DNA from: Leucothrix arctica
GTDB lineage: Bacteria; Pseudomonadota; Gammaproteobacteria; Thiotrichales; Thiotrichaceae
DNA length: 56,913 bases
Reading direction: 5' to 3'
NCBI RefSeq assembly: GCF_003172895.1
Contig: NZ_QGKL01000033.1
Location: 1 to 56,913, forward strand
Part shown: one piece after another, positions 24,879 to 32,349 of the stretch
Layout of the letters: each line of letters opens with the position of its first letter
Numbering within the stretch: the first letter of the stretch is position 1
Program-made: the position numbers and the translations under genes
The notes under the pieces: model-generated
Seen by the model: only the letters and a program-made list of their open reading frames with translations
What the model was told of the DNA's origin: nothing
Database searches by the model: none

Positions 24879-26851
24879 GCCAGTTTCAGCACCTGACGCT
24901 CAGCCAAGGCGCTCACGAGATTGTGCTATTGCGTATTGATGTGAAAGACAGCCCAACAAATATCCTTAGCCTTGCAGTGCTGAAGGAGATAAATGAGGCG
25001 GTTGGGGGAATTCGTGATCAAGGATTTAAAGGACTGGTTATTAGCTCAGCCAAGCCTAATCACTTTATTCAGGGCGCTGATACGGCAACACTTTTAAGCT
25101 TAAAAACACCTCAAGCGGTAGATGCTTATATTAACTTAGGCAGTCAAGTTTGCCGCCGTATAGCAGAGCTACCTTTTCCAACGGTAGCGTTGATTGAAGG
25201 TAGTTGCTTAAATTCGGGTTGGGATATCGCACTGAGTTGTCAGCGACGTGTCGCTAGTTATGAGGCCACAGTCAACTATGACTATTTTCAGCAAGGTTAC
25301 TATTCCGGCTTTGGTGGTATCACTCGTCTGATTACACGTATTGGGTTACGCGATACTTTGAGATTTTTATCCAAAGGTGAGCAAACTGCTGAACAACTGA
25401 AAGCACTCTCACTGGTAGACCACCGCACACCAAGCTACCAAACACAGGCTGTCATTGACCAGTTCTTTCAACACTTACGAGAGTCTGAAAACACCACGCC
25501 TTATGTTGCCAAGACTCACCGTTCAAATTCTTTAATTCCTAGACATCTACTGCTGCTAGCTCTAAAAAAACAGGATGCGTGTTTAGCTAAATCGCCAAGC
25601 GAACAGCAAGCCTGTGCGAGTATCATCGACACGTGGAGTGAATACAACATCAGTGAGGACGCTTATTTAGCCGAAACAAAGTCGGCGATTAAGCTACTGC
25701 AAAGCCCTCTGACACAGTATCACTTGAAGCTTACTCAGCTAAAGCAGCGACTTAATGCAGGCACAAAGAGGCTTGATGGTGGGATCAACCGAGTACACAT
25801 TATCGGCTGTGGCAGCATGGGTCGCTATATTGCGCGACTGTGCGCTCAAAACGGCTTTATTGTGACTTTGTATGACACGCGAAATAGCGCATTAGAAAAG
25901 CTATTACCTGAGCTAAACCAGTATTTTACTCAGCAAAACATTGCTCAAACTGAAAGACAGCGCATTACTGACAATATCAACCTCAGCCCAGAAAACTATT
26001 CGCTGCCACATGCTGATATCGTCATTGAAGCCACCCCAGAAGTTTGCCTTGCCAAAGCGTCACTGCTCAAAGATATCGAATCTAGCGCTAAAGACACTGC
26101 ACTTCTGCTAACTAGTACTTCGTGCTTCCCTCTGGAAGAACTATCAAAAAATATGCAAACACCGAGTCGCTTAGCGTTATTTAACCCCTATAACCCTTGT
26201 TTTAAGAGTGACTTAGTTGAGGTTAGTACAACGGGGGGCAATCAACACTTAGCCACTATTCAGTCCTTTGCTAAGTCGTTATCTCTAACGCCAGCTAAGG
26301 TAAAAAGTGCAACGGGCTACCTCGGTACTCGCTTGATGATGGTATTCCTCACGGAATCAATGCTGATTCATCAGGCACGTAACAGCATCATATCCATCGA
26401 TAAACAGGCCTTAAAAATGGGGATGTGTCATGCGCCCTTTGAGCTAATTGATGAGATAGGTATCACCGAGTGTTTACGTATTGCAGAAGCATTGGCAGAT
26501 AGGCGTGGTATTGATGTACCTAATATTTTGATTCAAAAGCACGAACAAGGCTTGGTGGGTAAACGTTCAGGCTCAGGTTTTTATCGCTATAAAAATGGTG
26601 TTAAGCAAGACGGCTTACTAAACAATAAGCTAACGACGTCGACTAACAAAATCAAAGTATCTGTCACAGAACAGCGACTTATCGAAAAGATCATCAATGA
26701 AGCACGGGCTTGTTTAAAAGAAGGTATTGTTGAAGATGAAGACATTTTAGATTTAGTAGCAACAATGACGACTGGCTTTCCAATGCAACATGGTGGCCCA
26801 CTTAACTACTTAAAAGCACTTAAAGCTGCAAACAAAACCCTCACAAAATAA
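24875..26851 (+). CDS. FadJ-like hydratase/dehydrogenase homologue with altered active sites
   Basis: This 658-residue protein has the FadJ/FadB order. An enoyl-CoA hydratase (crotonase) domain covers about 1-200, then a Rossmann dehydrogenase domain with IIGCGSMGRYIA near 307, then C-terminal helical domains ending near 650. In the crotonase part, GSCLNSGWDIALSC replaces the 'GGGxE' oxyanion and Glu region, and NYDYFQQG replaces 'LPExxxG', so both catalytic Glu appear lost. In the dehydrogenase part the catalytic His of 'HFFNP' is Ala (LALFNP, near 435) and the late Asn of 'xxNR' is Thr (GTRLM). The NAD-binding glycines and the 'LVEV' Glu remain. The gene is full length and uninterrupted, which argues for selection rather than decay. 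cobH follows after 66 bases. Confidence 0.78.
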   Translation: MSQFQHLTLSQGAHEIVLLRIDVKDSPTNILSLAVLKEINEAVGGIRDQGFKGLVISSAKPNHFIQGADTATLLSLKTPQAVDAYINLGSQVCRRIAELPFPTVALIEGSCLNSGWDIALSCQRRVASYEATVNYDYFQQGYYSGFGGITRLITRIGLRDTLRFLSKGEQTAEQLKALSLVDHRTPSYQTQAVIDQFFQHLRESENTTPYVAKTHRSNSLIPRHLLLLALKKQDACLAKSPSEQQACASIIDTWSEYNISEDAYLAETKSAIKLLQSPLTQYHLKLTQLKQRLNAGTKRLDGGINRVHIIGCGSMGRYIARLCAQNGFIVTLYDTRNSALEKLLPELNQYFTQQNIAQTERQRITDNINLSPENYSLPHADIVIEATPEVCLAKASLLKDIESSAKDTALLLTSTSCFPLEELSKNMQTPSRLALFNPYNPCFKSDLVEVSTTGGNQHLATIQSFAKSLSLTPAKVKSATGYLGTRLMMVFLTESMLIHQARNSIISIDKQALKMGMCHAPFELIDEIGITECLRIAEALADRRGIDVPNILIQKHEQGLVGKRSGSGFYRYKNGVKQDGLLNNKLTTSTNKIKVSVTEQRLIEKIINEARACLKEGIVEDEDILDLVATMTTGFPMQHGGPLNYLKALKAANKTLTK

Positions 26852-26857
26852 TTGCGG

Positions 26858-26917
26858 GGTCGCTCAAACAGGTAAGTGATATTATACTCGCCTGCTACTT
26901 CATATTTTGAGCGCACC
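26858..26917 (+). promoter_or_regulatory. Inverted repeat covering the cobH ribosome binding region
   Basis: GGTCGCTCAAA (26858-26868) pairs with TTTGAGCGCACC (26906-26917) with one extra base in the right arm. The right arm ends directly at the cobH ATG, so the hairpin would hide the translation start. No U-tract follows. It may modulate cobH translation relative to the upstream FadJ-like gene; this is structural inference by eye. Confidence 0.4.
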
Positions 26918-27559
26918 ATGCCATTTCATTACATCGTTTCTCCACAAACTATTGAGCAAGAAAGCTTTCGTCAGATTCGTGAATTAACGAATTTAGACGG
27001 CTTGAGTCGTGAGCAACAACAAGTTGTGATGCGCATTGTGCATAGCGTCGGTATTCCAGAAGTAGCGCAACAAATACAGTTTAGTGCTAATGCCTGTGAA
27101 AGTGGTTTAGCGGCGCTTGCTGAAAACGCACCTATCTTATGTGACGTAGAGATGGTTAAACAAGGCATCACTAAGCGCATGATCACTCGCGAACCGCTAT
27201 GTTTTCTCAATGACCCACGCACGGTTGAGCGCGCTAAAGGTAGCGGTGAAACCCGTTCGATGGCTGCGCTGTATTATTGGCAGGAGTCGCTAGACGGCAG
27301 TATTGTGGTTATTGGTAACGCGCCGACCGCTCTATTTCGCTTGCTAGAAATGATAGAACAAGGCGCACCAAAACCGGCTCTCATTATTGGCATGCCCGTT
27401 GGTTTTGTCGGTGCTGCTGAGTCTAAACAAGCGTTGTGGGACGCTCATGAAGCACTAGGCATTGAGTGCATTACAGTACTCGGGCGAATGGGTGGAAGCG
27501 CAGTGTCATCGGCGACTTGTAACGCGTTACTGCGCTGCTTAAAAGGCGAATGGTACTAA
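26918..27559 (+). CDS. cobH: Precorrin-8X methylmutase (CobH/CbiC)
   Basis: This 213-residue enzyme moves the C11 methyl group to C12, giving (cobalt-)hydrogenobyrinate. Family blocks are EQESFRQIRELTNL near the N-terminus and VVMRIVHSVGIPEVAQQI, which carries the catalytic His in RIVHS. They are followed by PILCDVEMVKQGI, GNAPTALFRLLEMI, GMPVGFVGAAESK and GRMGGSAVSSATCNAL. Length is typical. I chose ATG 26918 (MPFHYIVSP) over an in-frame GTG 14 codons upstream, because the upstream residues are not family-like. The next gene starts three bases after its stop, so it is coupled to cobL. Confidence 0.95.
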   Translation: MPFHYIVSPQTIEQESFRQIRELTNLDGLSREQQQVVMRIVHSVGIPEVAQQIQFSANACESGLAALAENAPILCDVEMVKQGITKRMITREPLCFLNDPRTVERAKGSGETRSMAALYYWQESLDGSIVVIGNAPTALFRLLEMIEQGAPKPALIIGMPVGFVGAAESKQALWDAHEALGIECITVLGRMGGSAVSSATCNALLRCLKGEWY

Positions 27560-27562
27560 TAG

Positions 27563-28870
27563 ATGCAGCCATTTATTCACATCATTGGTTTAGGCGTTAC
27601 CGAAACAGAGCAGCTATCAACGGATGCTTTAGACGCACTTGCACAAGCAGCGTTAGTTGTTGGCTCTAAACGACAACTTGAGATTGTGAAACCCAAACTC
27701 GTAAAACAAACCACATCAGTGCTACCAAAGCTAAACCAACTCAAATCATTGATTGAACACTCAAATGCTCAACACGTCGTGATACTCGCCTCAGGTGACC
27801 CACTTTATTATGGTATTGGCCGATGGTTTTCAAAGCAGTTTACGCCTGAACAATTACGTTATTACCCTGCCGTTTCTAGCATTCAAGCAGCGTGTCACAG
27901 TATTGGGTTGTCGTTGCAAGCTACCAAGGTCATAAGCCTACACGGCCGCCCTGTTTTGACACTGCGTAGACACCTTGCTCAACAACGTTACTTAGTTATT
28001 TTAACCGATCAACACAGTTCACCTCAGGCGTTAGCGGCCCTCTGTCATGATGCAGGTTTTAGCCAATCACGCTTATGGGTGTGTGAGCAACTTGGTTATG
28101 AGAACCAGAAAGTAAGAGAGTTTTCGGTTGATGAGTTAGTTAATGACTCGACTGAGCTTCAGTTTGATCCACTTCACGTCACTATAATTAAAGTAACTGG
28201 TGAAACAAAGTACCTACCCAGCTTCCCTGGCATACCTGACCACCACTTCATTACTGACAGTGACGCTGGACGAGGTTTGATTACTAAGCGCGAAGTACGT
28301 TTAGCGATTCTCTCACTCTTGCAGCCAGCACCTGACGATATTGGCTGGGATATCGGTGCAGGCTGTGGTGGTGTCGCCGTCGAATGGGCGTTGTGGAATC
28401 AATTGGGCAATGTCCATGCTATTGAACATCACCCTCAGCGCTTCGAGTGTCTTGAGCAAAACCAGCAACGCTTTGGCGTAGTCGACAACCTAAAAACGGT
28501 ACAAGGTCGTGCTCCAGAAGTACTAAGTCACTTACCCGCAGCGAATAAGATTTTCATTGGCGGTAGTGATGGTGAGCTACCCGTTTTACTAGGCTCACTT
28601 TGGCGAACACTACCAGACGGTGGGGTTATTGTTGCCAGTGCGGTAATGGAAACCAGCCGTACGCAACTGATTCACTTTGCCGAAAAAATTGAGCGTGACG
28701 TATCTGATAGCGAAAGTTACAACTCTGATCACGGACAAACATTGCCTCAAGGCGAAGTAGAAACCTTACAAGTAGCCATTAGTCGTGGCGGTAAATTAGC
28801 AGGCCAGTTACTTTACAGACCCAGCCTGCCAGTCACATTATTCAAATTCATCAAGCCCCATAAAAACTAG
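27563..28870 (+). CDS. cobL: Precorrin-6Y C5,15-methyltransferase, decarboxylating (CobL/CbiET)
   Basis: This 435-residue fusion has an N-terminal CbiE domain (IHIIGLGVTETEQLS; ILASGDPLYYGIGRW; PAVSSIQAACHSIGL), a class III tetrapyrrole methyltransferase. The C-terminal CbiT domain is class I: PDDIGWDIGAGCGGVAVEWA is the SAM-binding loop, then KIFIGGSDGELPVLL. CbiE methylates C5; CbiT methylates C15 and decarboxylates the C12 acetate. The linker region carries TDSDAGRGLITKREVRLAIL, the usual CbiT start. The ATG is three bases after the cobH stop and cobI follows after ten bases, so it is internal to the operon. The fusion form is found in both aerobic and anaerobic organisms. Confidence 0.95.
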   Translation: MQPFIHIIGLGVTETEQLSTDALDALAQAALVVGSKRQLEIVKPKLVKQTTSVLPKLNQLKSLIEHSNAQHVVILASGDPLYYGIGRWFSKQFTPEQLRYYPAVSSIQAACHSIGLSLQATKVISLHGRPVLTLRRHLAQQRYLVILTDQHSSPQALAALCHDAGFSQSRLWVCEQLGYENQKVREFSVDELVNDSTELQFDPLHVTIIKVTGETKYLPSFPGIPDHHFITDSDAGRGLITKREVRLAILSLLQPAPDDIGWDIGAGCGGVAVEWALWNQLGNVHAIEHHPQRFECLEQNQQRFGVVDNLKTVQGRAPEVLSHLPAANKIFIGGSDGELPVLLGSLWRTLPDGGVIVASAVMETSRTQLIHFAEKIERDVSDSESYNSDHGQTLPQGEVETLQVAISRGGKLAGQLLYRPSLPVTLFKFIKPHKN

Positions 28871-28880
28871 GAAACGAGCA

Positions 28881-29609
28881 ATGACACAGACAATACGTGG
28901 TACTTTTTATGGCGTGGGTGTTGGCCCAGGTGACCCTGAGTTAATGACGTTGAAAGCGCATCGTTTAATCCATGAGGCGGATGTCATTAGCTATATCGGA
29001 ATTGATGGTGGACGATCTCAAGCTAGGCAGATTGCTGCAAACAGTATTGAAAGCGCGCCAACGATTGTGCCAGAAATAGCCGTGCCGATGCCGATGTCAA
29101 AGGACCGGACGCTGGCCAATAAAGCGTATGACACGGCTGCTGAAGAAATCCGTATTGCCCTAAATGAAGGCAAGAACGTGGTGTTTTTATGTGAAGGCGA
29201 CCCATTATTTTTTGGCTCGTTCGCTTACCTACTTGACCGTCTTGAAGATGACTACACCTGCCAAGTCGTACCCGGAATCTCTTCTGTGCACTCCTCATCA
29301 GCGGCCTTACTTAAACCTCTCACATTATTAAAAGAGTCGTTTGCCGTTATTAGCGGTCGCCATAGTGACGAGCATATTCGTGACACACTGCTTAACCATG
29401 ACACCGTCGTGATCATGAAAGCGGGAAGCTCACGCCCTCGCCTATTAGATATTTTGCAAGCAACAGGCCGAACAGCCGATGCGAATTACTTGGAATACAT
29501 CAGTCGTGAACAGGAAAAAATCGTCCGCGATGTGACGACGCTTGAGCATACCGTTGGCCCTTATTTTTCCGTGTTTGTAGTGATTCGTGAGAAGCGAGAT
29601 AGAACTTAA
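28881..29609 (+). CDS. cobI: Precorrin-2 C20-methyltransferase (CobI/CbiL)
   Basis: This 242-residue class III SAM-dependent methyltransferase acts at C20, the entry step from precorrin-2 into the corrin branch. Its motifs are GVGVGPGDPELMTLKA at the N-terminus, VVFLCEGDPLFFGSFAYLL near residue 100, VVPGISSVHSSSAALLKPL near 135 and YLEYISREQEKI late. The PGISS form and length fit CobI/CbiL rather than CobM or CobJ. It is spaced ten bases after cobL and four bases before cbiG. The substrate's metal state (precorrin-2 or cobalt-factor II) cannot be decided by eye, and it is not the transporter accessory protein of the same name. Confidence 0.93.
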   Translation: MTQTIRGTFYGVGVGPGDPELMTLKAHRLIHEADVISYIGIDGGRSQARQIAANSIESAPTIVPEIAVPMPMSKDRTLANKAYDTAAEEIRIALNEGKNVVFLCEGDPLFFGSFAYLLDRLEDDYTCQVVPGISSVHSSSAALLKPLTLLKESFAVISGRHSDEHIRDTLLNHDTVVIMKAGSSRPRLLDILQATGRTADANYLEYISREQEKIVRDVTTLEHTVGPYFSVFVVIREKRDRT

Positions 29610-29613
29610 TCAT

Positions 29614-30372
29614 ATGATACGAATTATCTCGCTAACCGATGCTGGGGAAAGGCTTGGAAAAAGATTAGCTAATGAAATTGAAGGCAGTGAACTGTGGCAT
29701 AAACCCAAGCCTTTTACTGAAAAAGTGCAGTCTGCATTTACTGACGGTGACCGCTTAATATTGATCTGTGCGACGGGCATTGCCGTGCGTACGCTTGCGT
29801 CTGTCTTAAAAGATAAATACACCGACCCTGCTGTATTAGTGCTAGATGAACAGGGTCAGTTTGTTATTCCATTGATTTCTGGGCATGAAGGCGGCGCTAA
29901 TGACTGGGGAAAAGACATAGCAAACTTACTCAGTGGCCAGCTAGTTTCAACAACGGCTAAAGCTTATTTAAAACCCGTTTATACCGTCGGCATGGGCTGT
30001 GAACGTGGCTGCCCTTCTGATCATTTAGCGGATCTATTGGATGATTGTTTAATTAAAGTAGGATTGAGTCTAGATGACATTCACAGCATAAGCAGTATCG
30101 ACATTAAGTCGGATGAAGTGGGTTTGATTGGACTGGCTAAGCAAATTGGTAAACCCTTTCAAACGTTTGATGTACCTCAACTTGAAACCGTTGAGGAGCA
30201 ACTTAGTATGCGGTCTGAGTATGTGTTTGGTGTTGTTGGTGTTTATGGCGTGGCGGAGTCAGCTGCTTTGTATGCATCAGAGCAAGTGACAGGCGAAAAG
30301 GCAGAACTAATGTTGGTCAAACAAAAAACAGCAAAGGCAACTTGTTCAATCTCTAGAAGCTATAGGGTGTAA
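29614..30372 (+). CDS. cbiG: Cobalt-precorrin-5A hydrolase CbiG, short form
   Basis: This is a 252-residue CbiG from ATG 29614, which lies four bases after the cobI stop; an upstream in-frame start lies inside cobI. The N-terminal domain has LILICATGIAVRTLASVL and PLISGHEGGANDWGKDIA. The C-terminal domain has YTVGMGCERGCPSDHLADLL and KSDEVGLIGLAKQIG, then VYGVAESAAL, with the hallmark 'G-C-x-R-G'. The linker between them is short, so the middle domain found in the roughly 350-residue Salmonella enzyme seems absent. CbiG opens the ring-D-derived lactone and releases acetaldehyde in the anaerobic route. It is the last gene of the operon; the next gene is 203 bases away. Confidence 0.9.
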   Translation: MIRIISLTDAGERLGKRLANEIEGSELWHKPKPFTEKVQSAFTDGDRLILICATGIAVRTLASVLKDKYTDPAVLVLDEQGQFVIPLISGHEGGANDWGKDIANLLSGQLVSTTAKAYLKPVYTVGMGCERGCPSDHLADLLDDCLIKVGLSLDDIHSISSIDIKSDEVGLIGLAKQIGKPFQTFDVPQLETVEEQLSMRSEYVFGVVGVYGVAESAALYASEQVTGEKAELMLVKQKTAKATCSISRSYRV

Positions 30373-30575
30373 TTGAAGCCACCTCCGTATTTATAAATAT
30401 AACAATAATCAGCCTTACTTAACGCTCTACGAGCAAGATGGCGGGCTAGTGTAAATGTCGCTTAAAGTTTGGCGCTTTTTTATATGTACATTTTATTCTG
30501 TATAAATTTTAATACTCCTACTGGTTATTTAATAAACTGAATAAACCATTTAACGACTCAAAGGGGATTAAAGGC

Positions 30576-31277
30576 ATGCATTACACTTACTCAACATTCA
30601 AGAAGACACTTTTCGTTTCAGTACTAGCGACTGCTAGCTTACTATCAGTTGCCAACACTGCATCTGCAGAAGGCACTGTTGCGCTAAAGGCCGGCACACT
30701 AGGTGGCGGTATCGAGTATGTTCACTCACTATCGCCTAAATTCGCTATCGGCATTGGGTTCAACGGCTTTAGTATTGATGACACTATCGAAGAAAGCGAC
30801 ATCACTTACGATGCTGACTTAGATATGCAAAACTTCTCGCTAGTAGGTGACTATCACCCTTTTTCAAATGGCTTCCGTTTAAGTGCGGGTGTTTACAACA
30901 ATGGTAATGAGTTCGCCCTGTCTGCTAAGCCAACAGAGAATAATGAGTTTGAAATCAACGGTAACTCATATTCAACAGATGACACGGTTGAGTCACTAGA
31001 CGGTTTAATCAGCTTTAAGAGCCTTGCCCCTTATGTTGGTATTGGTTGGGGACACAAGCCAATGTCAGGTAAAGGCTGGGGATTTGACGCTGATTTAGGT
31101 GTGTTATTCCAAGGCTCACCAGAAGCTTCTCTAACAGTCGTATGCGTAGACCCTGAGTCAACTATTTGTTCAGAACTACAAGACGATGTTGACGCTGAAG
31201 AAGTCAGCCTTAAAGAAGACTCAGAAGAGTTTGACGTTTACCCAGTGATTTCTCTAGGCGTGTCATACACATTCTAA
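30576..31277 (+). CDS. Outer-membrane beta-barrel protein
   Basis: This 233-residue protein has a signal peptide (residues 1-31, ending ASA before EGTVAL) and alternating hydrophobic strands. It ends with Tyr-Thr-Phe, the C-terminal phenylalanine signal for outer-membrane insertion. Strand blocks VGDYHPFSNGFRLSAGVYNNG and LAPYVGIGWGHKP belong to a widespread proteobacterial family of small uncharacterised outer-membrane proteins. An acidic periplasmic or surface loop (DDVDAEEVSLKEDSEEFD) with two nearby cysteines precedes the last strand. A GGGGATTAAAGG stretch upstream contains the ribosome binding site. It converges with the response-regulator gene and shares a terminator with it. Function is unknown. 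Confidence 0.72.
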   Translation: MHYTYSTFKKTLFVSVLATASLLSVANTASAEGTVALKAGTLGGGIEYVHSLSPKFAIGIGFNGFSIDDTIEESDITYDADLDMQNFSLVGDYHPFSNGFRLSAGVYNNGNEFALSAKPTENNEFEINGNSYSTDDTVESLDGLISFKSLAPYVGIGWGHKPMSGKGWGFDADLGVLFQGSPEASLTVVCVDPESTICSELQDDVDAEEVSLKEDSEEFDVYPVISLGVSYTF

Positions 31278-31293
31278 GAGAACCGACAGTAGC

Positions 31294-31327
31294 AAGTGCA
31301 TAGCCGACACAAGCGCTATGCACTTTT
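31294..31327. terminator. Bidirectional intrinsic terminator
   Basis: An 11-base perfect stem, AAGTGCATAGC (31294-31304) against GCTATGCACTT (31315-31325), has a ten-base loop and short T/A tracts on either side. It lies between the convergent stop codons of the barrel gene and the response-regulator gene and probably serves both. Confidence 0.75.
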
Positions 31328-31329
31328 AA

Positions 31330-32109
31330 CTAGGCTAATGCCCGATATTTACTCGGCACTATTCCAAACTCATCTTTAAAGGCTCGCGACAAGTGTGCGG
31401 GACTTGAGAAAGATAAGAGGTCTGCCACCTGAGTAACGTTGTAGCCTTCAGCAAGCAGCCCTTGAGCTGACTCCAGACGCACTATCAACTGTAACTGCTT
31501 AAAAGAATAACCCGTCTCAGCTTTGATCTCTCTTTGAAAAGTACGATGTGATCGGCCTAAATGCTCAGCCACAAATTTAGAACTACACGCTTTCACCAGG
31601 CGTTGCTCTAACGATAACTGATAAAAGTCTTCAATCAGTGTTCTCACTTCTGTTTCCAGCGCACAAAAAATTTCATCCGTAATCTCCGTCCTATTTGCAT
31701 CATCGCGTTGCTCAAGCTGGGTATGACTCAACGTGCTGTAAATATTACTTACTAATAACTTAAGCTCTTCATCCGAGACACTTTTATCAATATAGTTATC
31801 AGCACGAACTAGCAGTCCTTCCATTCGGGATTCTTGATCATTATCAGCAGCCAACAAGATGAAAAATGTTTGTGGATCTTCATTTTTAATTGTAAAGCAA
31901 ACGTCTAGGCCGCTCATATCGGGCAGGTCTACATCACAAATAATCAGAGTTTTACGGTCAGAGAGTTGTCTAGAAAGTGCTAAACCTGCTTTAGCAGTGC
32001 TCGCGGTATAGCATTGGAAATCATCCGAAAACAAAGCCAACAGTCTATTAGTAGACATTAAGTCACTATCAACAATAATAAAACAACCCTGAGCATCGAA
32101 CACCATCAA
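31330..32109 (-). CDS. Response regulator with AraC-type DNA-binding domain
   Basis: This 259-residue transcription factor has an N-terminal receiver domain: the acidic pair in FIIVDSD, the phospho-acceptor Asp in LIICDVDLPDMSG near residue 59, and the Lys in YIDKSVSDEE near 108. The C-terminal AraC/XylS domain has two helix-turn-helix units: AEHLGRSHRTFQREIKAETG and VTQVADLLSFSSPAHLSRAF, ending GIVPSKYRA. No histidine kinase is adjacent, so its partner and targets are unknown. It is convergent with the barrel gene and divergent, across 240 A/T-rich bases, from the lipoprotein gene, which is a reasonable target candidate. Confidence 0.9.
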   Translation of the reverse strand: MMVFDAQGCFIIVDSDLMSTNRLLALFSDDFQCYTASTAKAGLALSRQLSDRKTLIICDVDLPDMSGLDVCFTIKNEDPQTFFILLAADNDQESRMEGLLVRADNYIDKSVSDEELKLLVSNIYSTLSHTQLEQRDDANRTEITDEIFCALETEVRTLIEDFYQLSLEQRLVKACSSKFVAEHLGRSHRTFQREIKAETGYSFKQLQLIVRLESAQGLLAEGYNVTQVADLLSFSSPAHLSRAFKDEFGIVPSKYRALA

Positions 32110-32349
32110 CTATAATACCTTTTAAGAAATAATAAACCTATAAAGCGGCCAAAACGCACCAAAAAAAAATAGTTACAATACCAATAACAAGACAAATTAC
32201 TTGCCGACTAAACATTATGGCGCTTAGATATAAAAAAAATAAATAATTGGCATTTTATTATATGTACTTTCAAACATAAATAATAGTTAATGTGAATCAT
32301 AGCTTAACAAATAAGCGATAAGATACATAAAAAACTAAAAGGCGGAAAT

